Below, in pieces: positions 43,140 through 53,758 of a stretch of 64,000 nt of DNA. The stretch comes from Leptidea sinapis. Its lineage: Eukaryota > Arthropoda > Insecta > Lepidoptera > Pieridae. The stretch covers positions 2,294,001-2,358,000 of the forward strand of contig NC_066288.1 of assembly GCF_905404315.1 (NCBI RefSeq), in the 5' to 3' direction. Under the pieces are notes generated by a model. That model was not told the origin of the DNA. It worked only from the letters and a program-made list of their open reading frames with translations, and ran no database searches. How positions within the stretch are numbered: the first letter of the stretch is position 1; the number at the start of each line of letters is the position of its first letter. A program made the translations under genes and the position numbers.

Positions 43140-43720
43140 ATAAATCAAATCAATGACACTTATGAATGTCAAAAAAATATTTTCCTTATTGAATCTACCC
43201 CTACTTCGAAAAGGGTTGAGCTAATGAGAAGAAGTAGCAAGAAACTTATTGCCACCCTTTTATATCAAGATGTACATTTCCATCGATTTACAAATCATTT
43301 CAATTACAATATAATATGTAAAATGATGCAACAAACATACTCAAACGTCAAATAGTCAATGCCTTGCACGAGTAAGTCAAAAAAGTAAATGTAAATTAAT
43401 ACAAAAGTTATTGAGTACAGTAGCTGCATCATCCACACACACCATAAATAAATAGGTATTCTGTGAGCATTTTATAAGCGATTACAAATAAAAAATACAT
43501 ATATACATTCTAACTTTTAAGAATCTGAAACCGAGTCTACGGCAACAGGATCATCCTGCCACCACAAGCAGCGCCCGTTCACGAGCATGACGCATGAGCC
43601 AGCTATCGCCTCCCTCAATAATATTTTAGGGAAGGGAACGACCCGTCCCATGTCGCCGCCACAAGCAGTGACATTTAAGCGAGCATGACGAAACCTGTTA
43701 CGAGATTAATAGGGAGAATT
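43140..43720 (-). mobile_element. rep-H, longest LINE-tail copy
   Basis: Minus strand. 43195-43275 has 'cttcgaaaagggttgagcta', 'atgagaagaagtagcaagaa', shared with 240, 18.3 and 51.7 kb. 43540-43720 is GC-richer ('ggatcatcctgccaccacaa', 'cgacccgtcccatgtcgccg', 'gcatgacgaaacctgttacg') and includes the block shared with 18610-18650. No RT coding is readable, so this is probably the untranslated 3' region of one LINE family. Confidence 0.6.
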
Positions 43721-43724
43721 AAGC

Positions 43725-44155
43725 ACATACTTCATGGTGTAGCAAAAAAATTGTGTGCTTGTGCTTGCGAACTGTCAGATTCACTTACATAATTTTTATT
43801 TCCGCGCCAAAAAAATTGTATTTGACTTCAATTATTACTAGTAAACTTATTTTAAATTGGCAATACCCATACCTATTGCCTTTTAATTGACATAATTGAA
43901 AGGTATGTGCATATTATAGGTACACTATTGCATTATAAATGTTATATCACTTGTACAATACAGAATATATTAGTTCGTGGTTATTGTATGTGTATGCACC
44001 TGAAGCATGTCGATTAATATGGGGGCTGTATCTGACAGCAGCTTTGTAACCTGAGGTAGACGGTGGTTAGCAATAAATACGACATGCTTATATTATCAAA
44101 CATAGCCCTGGGTCGTATTTTGTACGCCCACTGAATGCTATAAAAGTCGCCCTAC
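43725..44155. other. No gene seen
   Basis: AT-rich, no family recognised. Confidence 0.4.
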
Positions 44156-44159
44156 ATAT

Positions 44160-44560
44160 AATAATCATAAAATTTTTTTAACATAAATTATCTAGCCACA
44201 AACTAGGCATAGCCTGTACTATCAATACAAAACAATGATACATTTAATACAATATACTTACTTAAACATACATAAATACATATACAAAAAGCGCGTACAC
44301 CTTCCTTAAAGGCCGGCAACGCTCCTGTGATTCCTCTAGTGTTGCAAGAGATTGTGGGCGGCGGTGATCACTTAACAACAGGTGACCCGTACGATCGTTT
44401 GTCCATTCCGTAAAAAAAAATATGATATAAACATAAACATCCATGACTCGGAAAGAAACATCGATATTAATCATATAATAGATTGTACCTACCGGGATTC
44501 GAAGCCTCTAGCTTAGTAGTCAGGGTCACTAACCATTCGGCTATATGGGTATTCATAATA
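44160..44560 (-). mobile_element. SINE-F copy split by a LINE-A tail
   Basis: Minus-strand SINE-F: body at 44165-44285 ('cacaaactaggcatagcctg', 'catttaatacaatatactta') and head at 44425-44560 ('aacatccatgactcgg', 'tgtacctaccgggattcgaa', then 'gtcagggtcactaaccattc'), in which the B box is recognisable as 'gggattcgaa'. Between them lies the LINE-A tail. Confidence 0.85.
44287..44420 (+). mobile_element. LINE-A 3' tail nested in SINE-F
   Basis: 'gcgcgtacaccttccttaaa', 'gtgggcggcggtgatcactt', 'aacaacaggtgacccgtacg', ending 'ccgtaaaaaaaaa'. Only the last about 130 bp of LINE-A were copied. The target-site duplication is not clear because the flanks are low-complexity. Confidence 0.85.
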
Positions 44561-44599
44561 ATAATTCAATACAATCGTATTGGCTAAGGCATCGATGAA

Positions 44600-44960
44600 C
44601 AAAAATCTATATATATAAAATTGAATTGCTGTTCGTTAGTCTCGCTAAAACTCGAGAACGGCTGGACCGATTTGGCTAATTTTGGTCTTGAATTATTTGT
44701 GGAAGGTTTAATAGGAAAATGCTGCTTAATTAAATAAAAGCAACAAATTTGATTTTTCTTTGATGTGTCCATATATAATTTCTATGAGAGAATTTATTGA
44801 CGCACGGTTTGACAGTTCTGCTGTGAAACAATTTCATTGCGACAGCAGGGTGCATATTTTACGAAGTAATTTTTGATGTTATGATATATTATTGACAAAT
44901 TCATTTAAAAACATTATTTTATTTATTATATACAGAACAAAGTCTGTCGGGTCAGCTAGT
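44600..44960 (+). mobile_element. Helentron-like non-autonomous element, near complete
   Basis: Starts 'aatctatatatataaaattg', then 'ttcgttagtctcgctaaaac', 'gaacggctggaccgattt', and ends 'gtctgtcgggtcagctagta'. The start and end are those of a widespread arthropod repeat type I associate with Helentrons (HINE-like): a TATATATA-type 5' end, a CTAGT-type 3' end, no TIR and no ORF. The class is from memory and unproven here. About 357 bp. Confidence 0.6.
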
Positions 44961-45211
44961 AAAAGATAAAAAAGAAATAATAAGTATATTTTGTTTCACT
45001 CAATATTTTTCTGTATTCAACAATCATTGACACTAGCTAAATAATGTAGAAGTAGCTGTCACCACATATTCAGTCTTATATTAACAACGCAGTGTAAAGT
45101 TTATCCAAGTTTATAATTACTTCTCCCTGTCATGTACTTCTGTAGCGACAAAGGCAACTGATAAAGACAAAAAGTTTTAAACTTGGAGTAATTTTAGACT
45201 GCGTTTATTGA

Positions 45212-45480
45212 TAATTCAAATTCAAAATTCAAATTACATCACTTATTGAAAGTCAAAAAACTACCACCCATTCAAAAATGAATACCTCAGACCTGAGAAG
45301 AATGGGCGCAACAAACTCAGCGGGCTTTTTTTTTCATCGAATAAATATGTTTACAAAGTGATATTGTACAATTCAACTTATTATTTAATAGCCTGAGGAC
45401 GGTCACTTCATTCCCAATCTGTGGTATCATTAAGAGAGTCACTTATGTTATAGTAACCTTTACCACACCAACAAAGATAG
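45212..45480 (-). mobile_element. LINE-C 3' UTR
   Basis: Minus strand: 'ttattgaaagtcaaaaaact', 'accacccattcaaaaatga', 'gaatgggcgcaacaaactca', 'ttatttaatagcctgaggac' and 'agtaacctttaccacac'. Matches 24290-24510 in reverse. About 270 bp, ends within the last codons of ORF2. Confidence 0.85.
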
Positions 45481-45489
45481 ATTATGTTT

Positions 45490-46035
45490 AAATTAATTAA
45501 CATTAGACAATATCACCCGCAATCTTGTCACTCGAATAATAGTATGTATTTTTTTAACCACAATTTCACTAAACCATAAATATTTCCAGCAGTCCTAACG
45601 GACAAAAAATAATTAATTAAAATGAAATCATAACAGTTTATTTCATTGAGAAGGCGGGTCGTCTAACCGCCAAGACAGTGCCCTCCAACTCATTTACAAT
45701 TCCAATTAAGGACTATTCTCGTTTACTTCTGTCTCGCCCCTTCTTTGTGCTTTGTGAGTCAGTGAATACGTAACTATTGTTGTATCTATAACCTTACTGT
45801 TGTTATCATAAAGCATTTAACATGAGCTTGATATTGAGGTGATTACAACCTAGAGAAAAACTATGATCTATTTTGCATTAAAAGGCATCATATCGATATA
45901 AAGGCGGTATACATTTAACATAAACTAAATCTGAATATGCGTAGGTCATCCGAGTGGGAAGGGTCACGTCAATCACCCCAATACGAGAAAATAAATAATA
46001 AATAATTTGTTATTTTTTTAAAGTGTCTCTAATCC
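45490..46035. other. No gene seen
   Basis: A moderately GC-richer patch at 45650-45770 without motif or repeat link; the rest is AT-rich. Confidence 0.35.
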
Positions 46036-46049
46036 CTTTAATCCCAGAA

Positions 46050-46140
46050 GTGAGGAGGGGTGCTCGCACGGTACGCGAGAGATCACAGTTTCGAGTCCCA
46101 CATCGTTCATAAATTTTGTTTTCAAATTTAATTTGTGTAA
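46050..46140 (+). pseudogene. tRNA-like 3' half of rep-G
   Basis: 'GCTCGCACGGTACGCGAGAG', then a damaged T arm with 'TTTCGAGTCCCACATCGTTC', followed by the usual 'ataaattttgttttcaaatt'. The anticodon stem CTCGC/GCGAG is intact with loop ACGGTAC. D arm and 5' acceptor strand missing. Confidence 0.65.
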
Positions 46141-46284
46141 AAAATAAATAGAAAATACTTGTAATATGGAGAATGCGCTCTATAGCAATGTAAAGTGTTC
46201 TGAAAGTCTCTTTAATTATTTTTAAATAAATTATTTATTTTCTTTTCAGTTAAATAAACGACATCCAGTTTAATTATGATTTTG

Positions 46285-46862
46285 TGATCTTTTTTATTGA
46301 AGTGATAGGGGAAGATCTCCCTTCATAAATTCCCTCTTCCGATCGATTTCCTTATCTTGCGTGTTTTTGAAGGATGCTTTCTGGCCTAAATATATGTAGG
46401 ACTTGTTGACCTTTTGCATAGCCTGTCCAACCTCGACCTTATCTTTCCTGCTGTTGGTCATGATTTTGGTCGACATATGGTGCACAGACATGGTCACTTA
46501 CACAAAATCAGAAGACCAAACTCCAGATTTGCCAGCGAGCTATGGAGCGCAGTATCCTGAGAGTCAAGCTAACCGATTGAATTAGATATACGGATCTGCG
46601 CGCCAGAACTGACATTGCTGATTTGGGAGAAAAAAGCGCCAGGCTTAAGTGAAACTAGGTTGGGCATGTGTGTCGGATGCACACAGACCGATGGGCACAG
46701 GTCTTCACGCATCGGTCAAGGACGTCGAGGCAGAACACGATAGCTTGACGATCTGGGTGCCTATAATAAGACCAGGTTGGAGCTGCCACAGGACCGATAT
46801 AAATGGAGTAAAACAGAGAAAGACTTTGCCCAGCAGTCCTAATGTTAGGCTAATTAAAAAAT
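46285..46862 (+). mobile_element. RTE insertion with inverted 5' part
   Basis: Two pieces of the same RTE ORF2 in opposite directions. 46285-46474, minus: MSTKIMTNSRKDKVEVG, SYIYLGQKASFKNTQDKEI, MKGDLPLSL. 46473-46862, plus: TYGAQTWSLTQNQKTKLQIC, QRAMERSILRVKLTD, IRYTDLRARTDIADL, then WAQVFTHRS and DQVGAATGPI in other frames, ending at a (TTA)n-like tail. In the RTE protein the first piece lies directly before the second, with only about 15 residues missing. This is the layout expected from twin priming during target-primed reverse transcription. Pseudogene; no catalytic box. Confidence 0.8.
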
Positions 46863-46869
46863 ATATTAT

Positions 46870-47400
46870 TATTATCTGATTAGGCTAGGCTAAAGTAATA
46901 CAAATGTTGTACCCTCATTGGTCCTAGAAACGGGCGCAAATTTTCAAGTAAATTGTACGTTTTGACTTGGTGAAAATTATGTTCGAAGATTCCAGACATG
47001 GATGCAAGATACATAGGCGATGTTATTATAAAATGTTTAAAAAAACGTATGCGTATAAACAAGATATTCTAAGCCTTAAAGTCGTACCCACGTATAACAT
47101 TTTAATAATGTTAATTTAACTCTAAGAAAATAGCGAAATGTATTACAGATGATACTTCCTTTGTCTAGTGCACACACCTTATATTTAGTTTTATACCTAT
47201 GTTTATCATAAGGCCGATTCATAGATTATTATTTATAGATATTGTTCTCATGTAAGTGACAGTTTGTAATGTTTTAAATGAGAATAGATGATCTTTAAAC
47301 CGAAAATGGTAAAATACTTATCATTTCATACATAACTGAACCGCTGCTGCAATCACATTAATACAATAAGTTATAGAAAGGAATAAAGAAGCTAATAAAT
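46870..47400. other. No gene seen
   Basis: AT-rich, nothing recognised. Confidence 0.4.
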
Positions 47401-47404
47401 AATA

Positions 47405-48135
47405 GTTATTTATGCAACTGTTGTGTAATAAGGGGTATTAAAACACGAATGTGCATTTATCTCACGAGGCGAAGCCGAGTGTGATAATAGTATCACATGA
47501 GTGTTTTAATACCTAATTATCAACAGTTGCGTACAAGACTTTATCTACACCCAGAATATGAATCCTCTAAAAGATTCTGGAACAGTTAGCTTACTGCTAA
47601 CATTAAATCACCAGACCTAGTAGTAACCTAATATCATTCGTTACTGATTATATACAAATAAAATAAGTATTATTGAACAATTATTTATTTTAGTAGTAAT
47701 TTACTTTTGTATAGTGCAATAATTAAAATTCACTCGAATATAATGTTCTTTCGCAGCGTTTAAAATGAATCGCTAATTTTTTGTAAACAAAACCATAAAA
47801 ATTTTGAAGAAAAATGGCGGGGATTCGAATAACCTACTTTTTTTTACGGCACGCGACGTTCTGGGAGTGTGGAGCGCGCGTAAACGAAAATGTTCATTTT
47901 TGAAATTCATACAGATACCACGCATCGAGCAATAAGAATGTGGCTGTATGTTGAAACTCTTTGCGCATGAAGGGATAAAAAAAAACATAGGAGTGTTGTT
48001 ATGAAATTCAGTACAACATTACAACACTCTTTTGGGTGATTAGAACATTGGGTGTTTTAATGTTGGCAATAAGCTAACTGTTTCAGAATCTTTAATAGAG
48101 GATTTAAAGCATGGGTGTAGATAAAGAATATGAAA
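47405..48135. mobile_element. rep-I, long inverted-repeat element with palindromic end, copy 2
   Basis: A palindromic unit (arms 47413-47446 and 47501-47530) is followed by an outer inverted pair: 47537-47615 ('actttatctacacccagaat', 'aacagttagctta') against 48060-48130 ('aataagctaactgtttcaga', 'gcatgggtgtagataaag'). The interior (47640-48040) has no recognisable coding; the last part 'tacaacactcttttgggtga' recurs in copy 3. No autonomous partner seen. It looks like a MITE-type element with long TIRs. Confidence 0.7.
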
Positions 48136-48139
48136 GCAC

Positions 48140-48585
48140 CCAAAGATTTTTTTTCATCCCTATATAAATCCAATTCACAAAACTACATTGAAACTTTTTT
48201 AATAAGTACCATCATCGTGGTGTAAGAAATCTTACATCATTTCATGCAGTTGTGAATCATCCCAAGGGACACCCAAAGGTGTTTCTTGAAGTATTTACAG
48301 CAGCCACAAAAGGATAAAGCTTCCCATTAATTTTCTGTGCTTCCCTAAATTTAAACATATCTCCTATTAGGGTGAGTGAAAGTTCAGATACTTTTTATAA
48401 ATTAAAGATTAAAGATTGGTCTCCAACTAGATACCACAGGCGTAGTCGCAAAGTGCGGCAACTTTTATGACGCCCAAATGGGTGTACTAGAGCCAGTCTC
48501 GAGCAATGTGTGACGTTGACGTGCCACATGTTCTGTTAAACTTAAAATTATAATTGAAACTAAAATGCCAGGTTTGAATACACAA
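48140..48585. other. No gene seen
   Basis: AT-rich with a GC-richer patch at 48430-48535 that has no ORF. Confidence 0.35.
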
Positions 48586-48589
48586 TATA

Positions 48590-48802
48590 CATTATTGTAC
48601 TTTCATTGCTATTGCTATAAAATAATCATAATCTAGTCCCAGGCTGATCACGTATATATTGCTACGAGTAATACGATTTACGACAGAACCATTTTTTAAT
48701 AAAACCTTTAAATATATTTATAGATAATGCCTGATCAGTGCCTGGGACTTTTTTATAACAGTATATACATTTACCCTTAAAGCTATTATGTATTTTATGA
48801 TG
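48590..48802 (-). mobile_element. LINE-B ORF2 end fragment
   Basis: Minus strand: 'ataatcatagtctagtccca'-type block (here 'aatcataatctagtcccagg'), 'taatacgatttacgacagaa', 'tagataatgcctgatcagtg' and 'acatttacccttaaagctat'. Corresponds to 34985-35175. Joins a LINE-A copy head to head at about 48802. Confidence 0.85.
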
Positions 48803-49735
48803 TTAATGTCCAGAACCAGCGCCATCCCCACTCGTCCCTCCACCACAACATTCCAGCGATCCTTAAAGAGGGATTTTACCCAAGGAGGGTACCGCAACTC
48901 CCTCGAACGAATCCCTCTACGAGCAACTCACTCGGGTCGCCCGGAATACGGCAAAGTCACGTGTTTTCGAGGACAATTAATGAGCCAACAACACGGAGCG
49001 GAGTACCTTTCCGTAACATCAGGGGATCCACTGCAACTTAAACGCCATGAGAAATGTGCAGCCGGCCTTGTTGGGTGCCTTCAATGGCCATAATGCGGAA
49101 TGGTTGTGGTGGTGCACCACAGACTATGAAGGGAGATGTATGCTCCATTTCACGTATGGTGTGTTCTAGTTGGTTGAGTCGACAACGCGGCTCCCATACG
49201 TGGATAGCCATAACATGTCGTCCTTATTAGAATTTCCACTGGCTACAAATGCTGGCTCCAGGCGCAACCTGGTAGTTACCAAGTTACCAATGTACGCGAA
49301 AGTCCAGAGGGATCTTCTGGTAACCTAACAAATAGATGGGCGGCTACTATCGAAAGCAAGAGAGAATGCCATGTAGTTAGCTTGAATTTAGCGAATGCCT
49401 TCGAATAAGTCGCTCCTCACGAGAGTTCCATCATCGGGGTTTCCCGAAAATTAATGCAAGTGTACCACCACTGGGTATGTGTGGTTTCCTCACTGGGGGC
49501 AGCAGGTCATTGTCGAAGGCTATCTCCTACCCTGTTTATTCTCCACAATAATGCAATATTGGACTCCGAATGGTATATTATATTAGATGAACTTTGTGTC
49601 TTATATCAAGTCCTTTCTTAAGAAACTCGCAGATCGGAGTAAATTGATTAAGGTTTAATATTTGGAAGAATTTAGTTTGCGCTTTAACAACAAAAAAAAA
49701 CATTTGTCGTATCACCGCTCGTTGACTGCACTTCA
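48803..49735 (+). mobile_element. LINE-A, old copy covering endonuclease start to RT (pseudogene)
   Basis: Plus strand. 48835-49080 matches the end of the 5' region and ORF2 start at 15144-15355 ('ggagggtaccg', 'gaatccctc', 'aaacgcc', 'gcagccggccttg'). Then ESKRECHVVSLNLANAFE (RT block A; the first catalytic Asp has become Asn), SRKLMQVYHHW, SLGAAGHCRRLSPTLFILHN (GVPQG box lost), a decayed YADD region, and DNA similarity to KLVSSIESSLEK and TTKKTPFVVSPL up to about 49728. Many deletions and stops. It shows parts of the family that are missing from the 15-kb copy. Confidence 0.75.
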
Positions 49736-49867
49736 TAGAACATTAATTAATAGAACATTGCTGCTCGATATCCCAAATATATACATATAATATTCAAATG
49801 TATTACATAGGAGAATATGAATATTTTGAGATATATTACTTATAAAAGTATTATATTTGCCATTCCA

Positions 49868-50115
49868 CTGCAAAATTCAGCTTTATTTACAAATGCAGCT
49901 CATAGAAAATGCTCTCAGAATTCAGACATATTTTTCCTGGATGTATGAAGTAATCGAATGTCATATGCGGTCGCGGCTTATAACCCGACAGAGGCAGTGC
50001 TAGCTGCTGCGTCCCACTGCATGATTTATGAACAAAATGCCAACATTGTCCAACTTTCTGCACCTTGTTTCTGTAACACTTGTACACGACACCGTGAATG
50101 AACGACAAATAAATA
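49868..50115 (+). repeat. Dispersed repeat T, copy 2
   Basis: 'tcagacatatttttcctgga', 'gtaatcgaatgtcatatgcg', 'acattgtccaactttctgca', 'ccttgtttctgtaacacttg'. Same strand as copy 1. The minus-strand ORF is not conserved. Confidence 0.8.
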
Positions 50116-50119
50116 AGCA

Positions 50120-50830
50120 AACAAAAGCTAACAAATCTTTTGGTTGACATTATTTACTTGAGGAACATATTGTTCCGTATAAAGATGAAGTTCAACAACG
50201 TACACTAGTAGGCAATTTCAAAATCCTAAACGGAATAAGTAAGACAGAAATTGGGTCGAAATATTGCGATGTCTTTTAAATCGAAATATTATGTAATAAA
50301 CACTAAAATATGTTTGTAATATTGAGATATACTTTTTATATGATTGTATAGGACTGCAGATGACAAATAGAATGTAAATAATAATAAAAAAGTTAATTTT
50401 ACGCAAAAATTTAATGTAAAAACACAGTAGCAACTATATATATTTATATATATATCCTAATTTGACTTTAAGAAAAACAGAATATAGACTCGATTTATGT
50501 ATACAACAAGAACAGCTATTAAATAACAGAGTTTTCAATGCCACGTATCGATGGATCTCAATCTGAGCAAATGGGCCCTTGAAGCAATACGTCAAGATAA
50601 TGAGAGAGTAAATTGATAGTTGTAGTTAATTACGGTTATCAGATATCGGGAGATCTTACCGAATTGAATACAATATCATATTATAGAATCTTCATATTAA
50701 TATTAGGTATCCTCAACATGACTCCTTATGCTTGCTTATAGCTCGTATTGCTTACAGTAAAGTAACCATAAATATAAATTGATTCATTATGGGACGTGGA
50801 CGATGGCTGATCATTTCTTCAACCCGAGAA
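50120..50830. other. No gene seen
   Basis: AT-rich with (ta)n near 50436-50455. Nothing else recognised. Confidence 0.4.
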
Positions 50831-50837
50831 CTGCTTA

Positions 50838-51212
50838 GGCCGGTCCTTCATTGGAAGCGGAGTCGGTCTGGCCAGCAGGTCCAACCTGGCCGGACTAGAC
50901 CAGTCCAGATCAGTCCAGACTCGGCGCTCCTACACTGCAGCTAGACAGGAGCGGAAGAACCAGTCAGAGTCAGTACTGTTTGAGCTCTCGACAAGGAAAG
51001 GTGTCTATATTGTCTGAAGTCTGGACTAGACGAATAGCAAACTTGTTTGGTTGTTGTCAGACTAGTTCAGACTTGTTCTCCCTCCCCGGAGCGAGCACTG
51101 GCTCCAGTGTAGGAGGGGACACGGCACCTTAATGTTTGTTTTGTTCAGTCCCGACCAGACCCGCTAAGGCCGTCTGGTCGGGAGAAATTTCGCTTATAAT
51201 GTTGAACCGGCC
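50838..51212. mobile_element. 375-bp foldback element with TTA duplications (Harbinger-like)
   Basis: Left end GGCCGGTCCTTCATTGGAAG and right end (inverted) GGCCGGTTCAACATTATAAG agree at 15 of 20 positions and on to GCG.A. TTA flanks both ends (50835-50837, 51213-51215). TTA/TAA target and a GGCC-type TIR are features of PIF/Harbinger transposons. The inside is GC-rich and folds back: CTCCTACACTG (50927-50937) pairs with 51105-51115, AGTCCAGAC (50912-50920) with 51019-51027, and TCCCGACCAGAC with GTCTGGTCGGGA near 51152-51183. No ORF, so it would depend on a transposase in trans. Confidence 0.75.
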
Positions 51213-51215
51213 TTA

Positions 51216-51740
51216 TGGTGCCGTGTTCGTTCTGTTATAGTTTTTAATATATAGTTGTGTTTCTTTGATGGTATTTTAAATTTTCATAATTCAGACAGAT
51301 ACTTGAACAACTTAAACTCAAGGCATACGATGTTAATTCCCAGTTGCCCAGTAGTTTCAAGAGCTACGGCACCCTTTATCTGATAAAATATTGCTTCCAT
51401 ACTATATCTTGGCGGTAGTAAAAGTTGCTGGTCATCAGTTAATCTAGCATCCTTTTGGTAAGTAGTCTCTCACAACCCTCAACAATTATCGTTCAATACT
51501 TTTTGGTATAAGCCCAACCCTAATATACCATAACCACAAGACAATAATATTTATATCAAGTCTTAAGTAAATGTCTTCCCGTATTTCAAATGATTTTACT
51601 TCTAAAGAAGGAGGTCGCGGTTTCGAGACATTAAATATAAATAGGTTTTAGAATAAATATTTATTGATTATATCAACTCAACTCTCAACTCAACGTATTC
51701 GGGTAATTTTTTTTTCAATTAAAATTATACCATTTTAATA
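51216..51740. other. No gene; rep-E scrap
   Basis: At 51328-51380 'gatgttaattcccagttgcc' and 'agtagtttcaagagctacgg' are a degraded piece of rep-E. The rest is AT-rich. Confidence 0.45.
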
Positions 51741-51744
51741 AAAT

Positions 51745-51805
51745 ATAATGTGAAAGCAAAGAGTTTCTTGCCACGTTTTCTCATTAAAGCTCAACTCTTC
51801 CATGT
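51745..51805 (+). mobile_element. rep-H fragment
   Basis: 'gcaaagagtttcttgccacg' and 'ctcattaaagctcaactctt' match 250-295. Very short plus-strand LINE-tail scrap. Confidence 0.6.
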
Positions 51806-52169
51806 CCAAATATGAATGTTATTAATATTTAAAAAAAAAATGTGTTTTACCTAATTTTTGCAGAAGTGCGGTAAGCTCTATATTGCCAGTAAAATTATTG
51901 TTCACGTAACAGATGTAGGTTTTGTGAAACGAAGATATAACATGTTACTGTCACCGGCAGATATTTTGGCTGGCTGGCTTGTTACGGGGCTGTCAAGATT
52001 AATACTAGTTCCACTGCCAAGCACAATAAAAGCTAGGAGTCTTCTATAAAAAATAAAAATACGTTTAAATTTATTTATAAATTTGTATCGATACAAATAC
52101 AAGTATACGAAAGCATCAAAAAAATACGTAGGCAACCTTTGATATTATATTTATACATCTAGAATCTCT

Positions 52170-52437
52170 TGCTGTTAGCCAGTGGGAGGCTCCTTTGCAC
52201 AGGATGCCGGCTAGATTTTGGGTAGTACAATGGCGCCTATTTGTGTCGTAAAGTGGTAATGTGTAAGCTTAATTGTGTTTCGGTCTGAAGGGCGCCGTAG
52301 CTAGTGAAATTACTGGGCAAATGAGACAACATCAAATGTCACAAGATTGCGAGCGCAGTTATTGGCATTGCACTGTAATAAATACCAACAGCTGAACGTC
52401 CTGCTCGTCTAGTCCTCTATTTTAAATAAAAAAAGCC
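52170..52437 (-). mobile_element. rep-E copy, near full length
   Basis: Plus-strand reading: 'agccagtgggaggctccttt', 'ggatgccggctagattttgg', 'ggtctgaagggcgccgtagc', 'ctgggcaaatgagac', then 'gcattgcactgtaataaata', 'cagctgaacgtcctgctcgt', 'ctagtcctctattttaaata' and an A tail. The internal hairpin is partly deleted. The A-rich end at about 52436 is directly followed by repeat L. Confidence 0.8.
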
Positions 52438-52439
52438 AA

Positions 52440-52580
52440 CCATCAAATAAGCTACGTCTTACAGTCGTGATTTGTGTGACACTTTGTGTTAGTGTGCGTG
52501 AATTGCAATTTGAAATAGAGATTAGTTAAAAACTCAACTTTTTTCGACGTTTTCACAGCTGTCATAGTCCGTGTAGATGA
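52440..52580 (+). repeat. Dispersed repeat L, copy 2
   Basis: Partner of 5345-5485 ('ataagctacgtcttacagtc', 'gacactttgtgttagtgtgc', 'cgacgttttcacag', 'gatgatctaat'). Confidence 0.75.
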
Positions 52581-52689
52581 TCTAATTATGCAACGAATGT
52601 GTTACTTTTGCCATGCATTGCTTGCTGCAATCTGTTAACGAATAAATTTCTATTGTGATAAACCTTACTAGGGGTGAAACGTTCATTGG

Positions 52690-52920
52690 ATTTTTTTTTA
52701 ATACTGACACACTCTTACTCAAGTTATCTTACCCCAAACTAGGCTATATATACTAGGCGATATATTTAATACAATATACTCACTTAAACATACATACATA
52801 CATGTAAACATCCATGACTCCGATACAAACTATCATATTCATGATATAAATGATTGCACCTACCGTGATTCGAGCCCGGGACCTCTAGCTCAGTAGGGCC
52901 GTGTTATAGGGATCGTCAAA
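52690..52920 (-). mobile_element. SINE-F, copy with recognisable head
   Basis: Minus-strand SINE: 'aagttatcttaccccaaact', 'gatatatttaatacaatata', 'gtaaacatccatgactccga', 'gcacctaccgtgattcgagc', 'ccgggacctctagctcag'. The B box (reverse 'gctcgaatca') is mostly intact; the A-box end is truncated at about 52910. Confidence 0.8.
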
Positions 52921-52924
52921 TTAG

Positions 52925-53585
52925 AGTCATAGTAAATAGCATCTTCCGCCAATTCATATTCGAAGTCATAAAAGAGTTATTTTCAAAAATTCATAGAACT
53001 AGTGACAGCTCGGCGCGGTACGTGTCCGGCGATCATTACTAACGAACGTACCTCATCGATCAGACAAAAACGGAAATAATTTTATGGTGCATTGTGAAAT
53101 AGGAATGGCAATTTCGTTCGCAGTTTACTCGACCAGGGAAGGGAAGTTACTTCTTATATTATATTTTATGTAAGTATTTGTGATGGTGTATCTATTAAAG
53201 GTCTCGTTATTATCATATTAATTATTATTATAAAACGATTTTACGAGAAGTTTATTTCAAAAATATAATTGATGCTACAATTCATCTTAATATTTAAAGC
53301 TTTCCTTGCTGTCTTTCTTTGATTGTTTCGAATTAAATTTATATATAATATATTCGTTACTGTCGAACTCCAAGCTTTCCATTTAGTCGACAGAGTGCAA
53401 CCTGGGCACAGAGTGGTGTTTTGGTGAGGTATTAGCTATGAAGGAAAGACTGAGCGATACGTTTGTGAAAAAGGTATCAAAACATTAGCACAAGTGTATC
53501 AAGATACCGTTCTTGAGAAGATAGTGAAGCCCCTGAACAACAGCATGTTAATTAATCCGAGAAGTTATCACTTTAAAAACATACC
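52925..53585. other. No gene seen; trace of rep-G left domain
   Basis: AT-rich. 53563-53582 ('gttatcactttaaaaacata') equals the inverted left domain of rep-G (9035-9055) and is the only familiar piece. Confidence 0.4.
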
Positions 53586-53589
53586 AAAT

Positions 53590-53758
53590 TGTTTAGAACA
53601 CCATGTTCAATAACCAAAATGGTCCTTCCAGAAATACTTAAAAAATAGATTACAACTGATTAAAATTTCATACAAATCGATCAAGCCATTTCGGAGGAGT
53701 ATGGCAACTAATATTGTGACATGGGAATTTTACATGAATATAGATTTATATATATTAT
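53590..53758 (-). mobile_element. Helentron-like element, 5' part
   Basis: Minus strand: 'ctatattcatgtaaaattcc', 'catgtcacaatattagttgc', 'catactcctccgaaatggct', 'tgatcgatttgtatgaaatt'. Same series of motifs as at 4965 and 44600. Confidence 0.6.

Noticed and set aside
46403..46585. 60-codon plus-strand ORF
   Set aside because: It crosses the inversion junction of the RTE element and mixes sense and antisense sequence.
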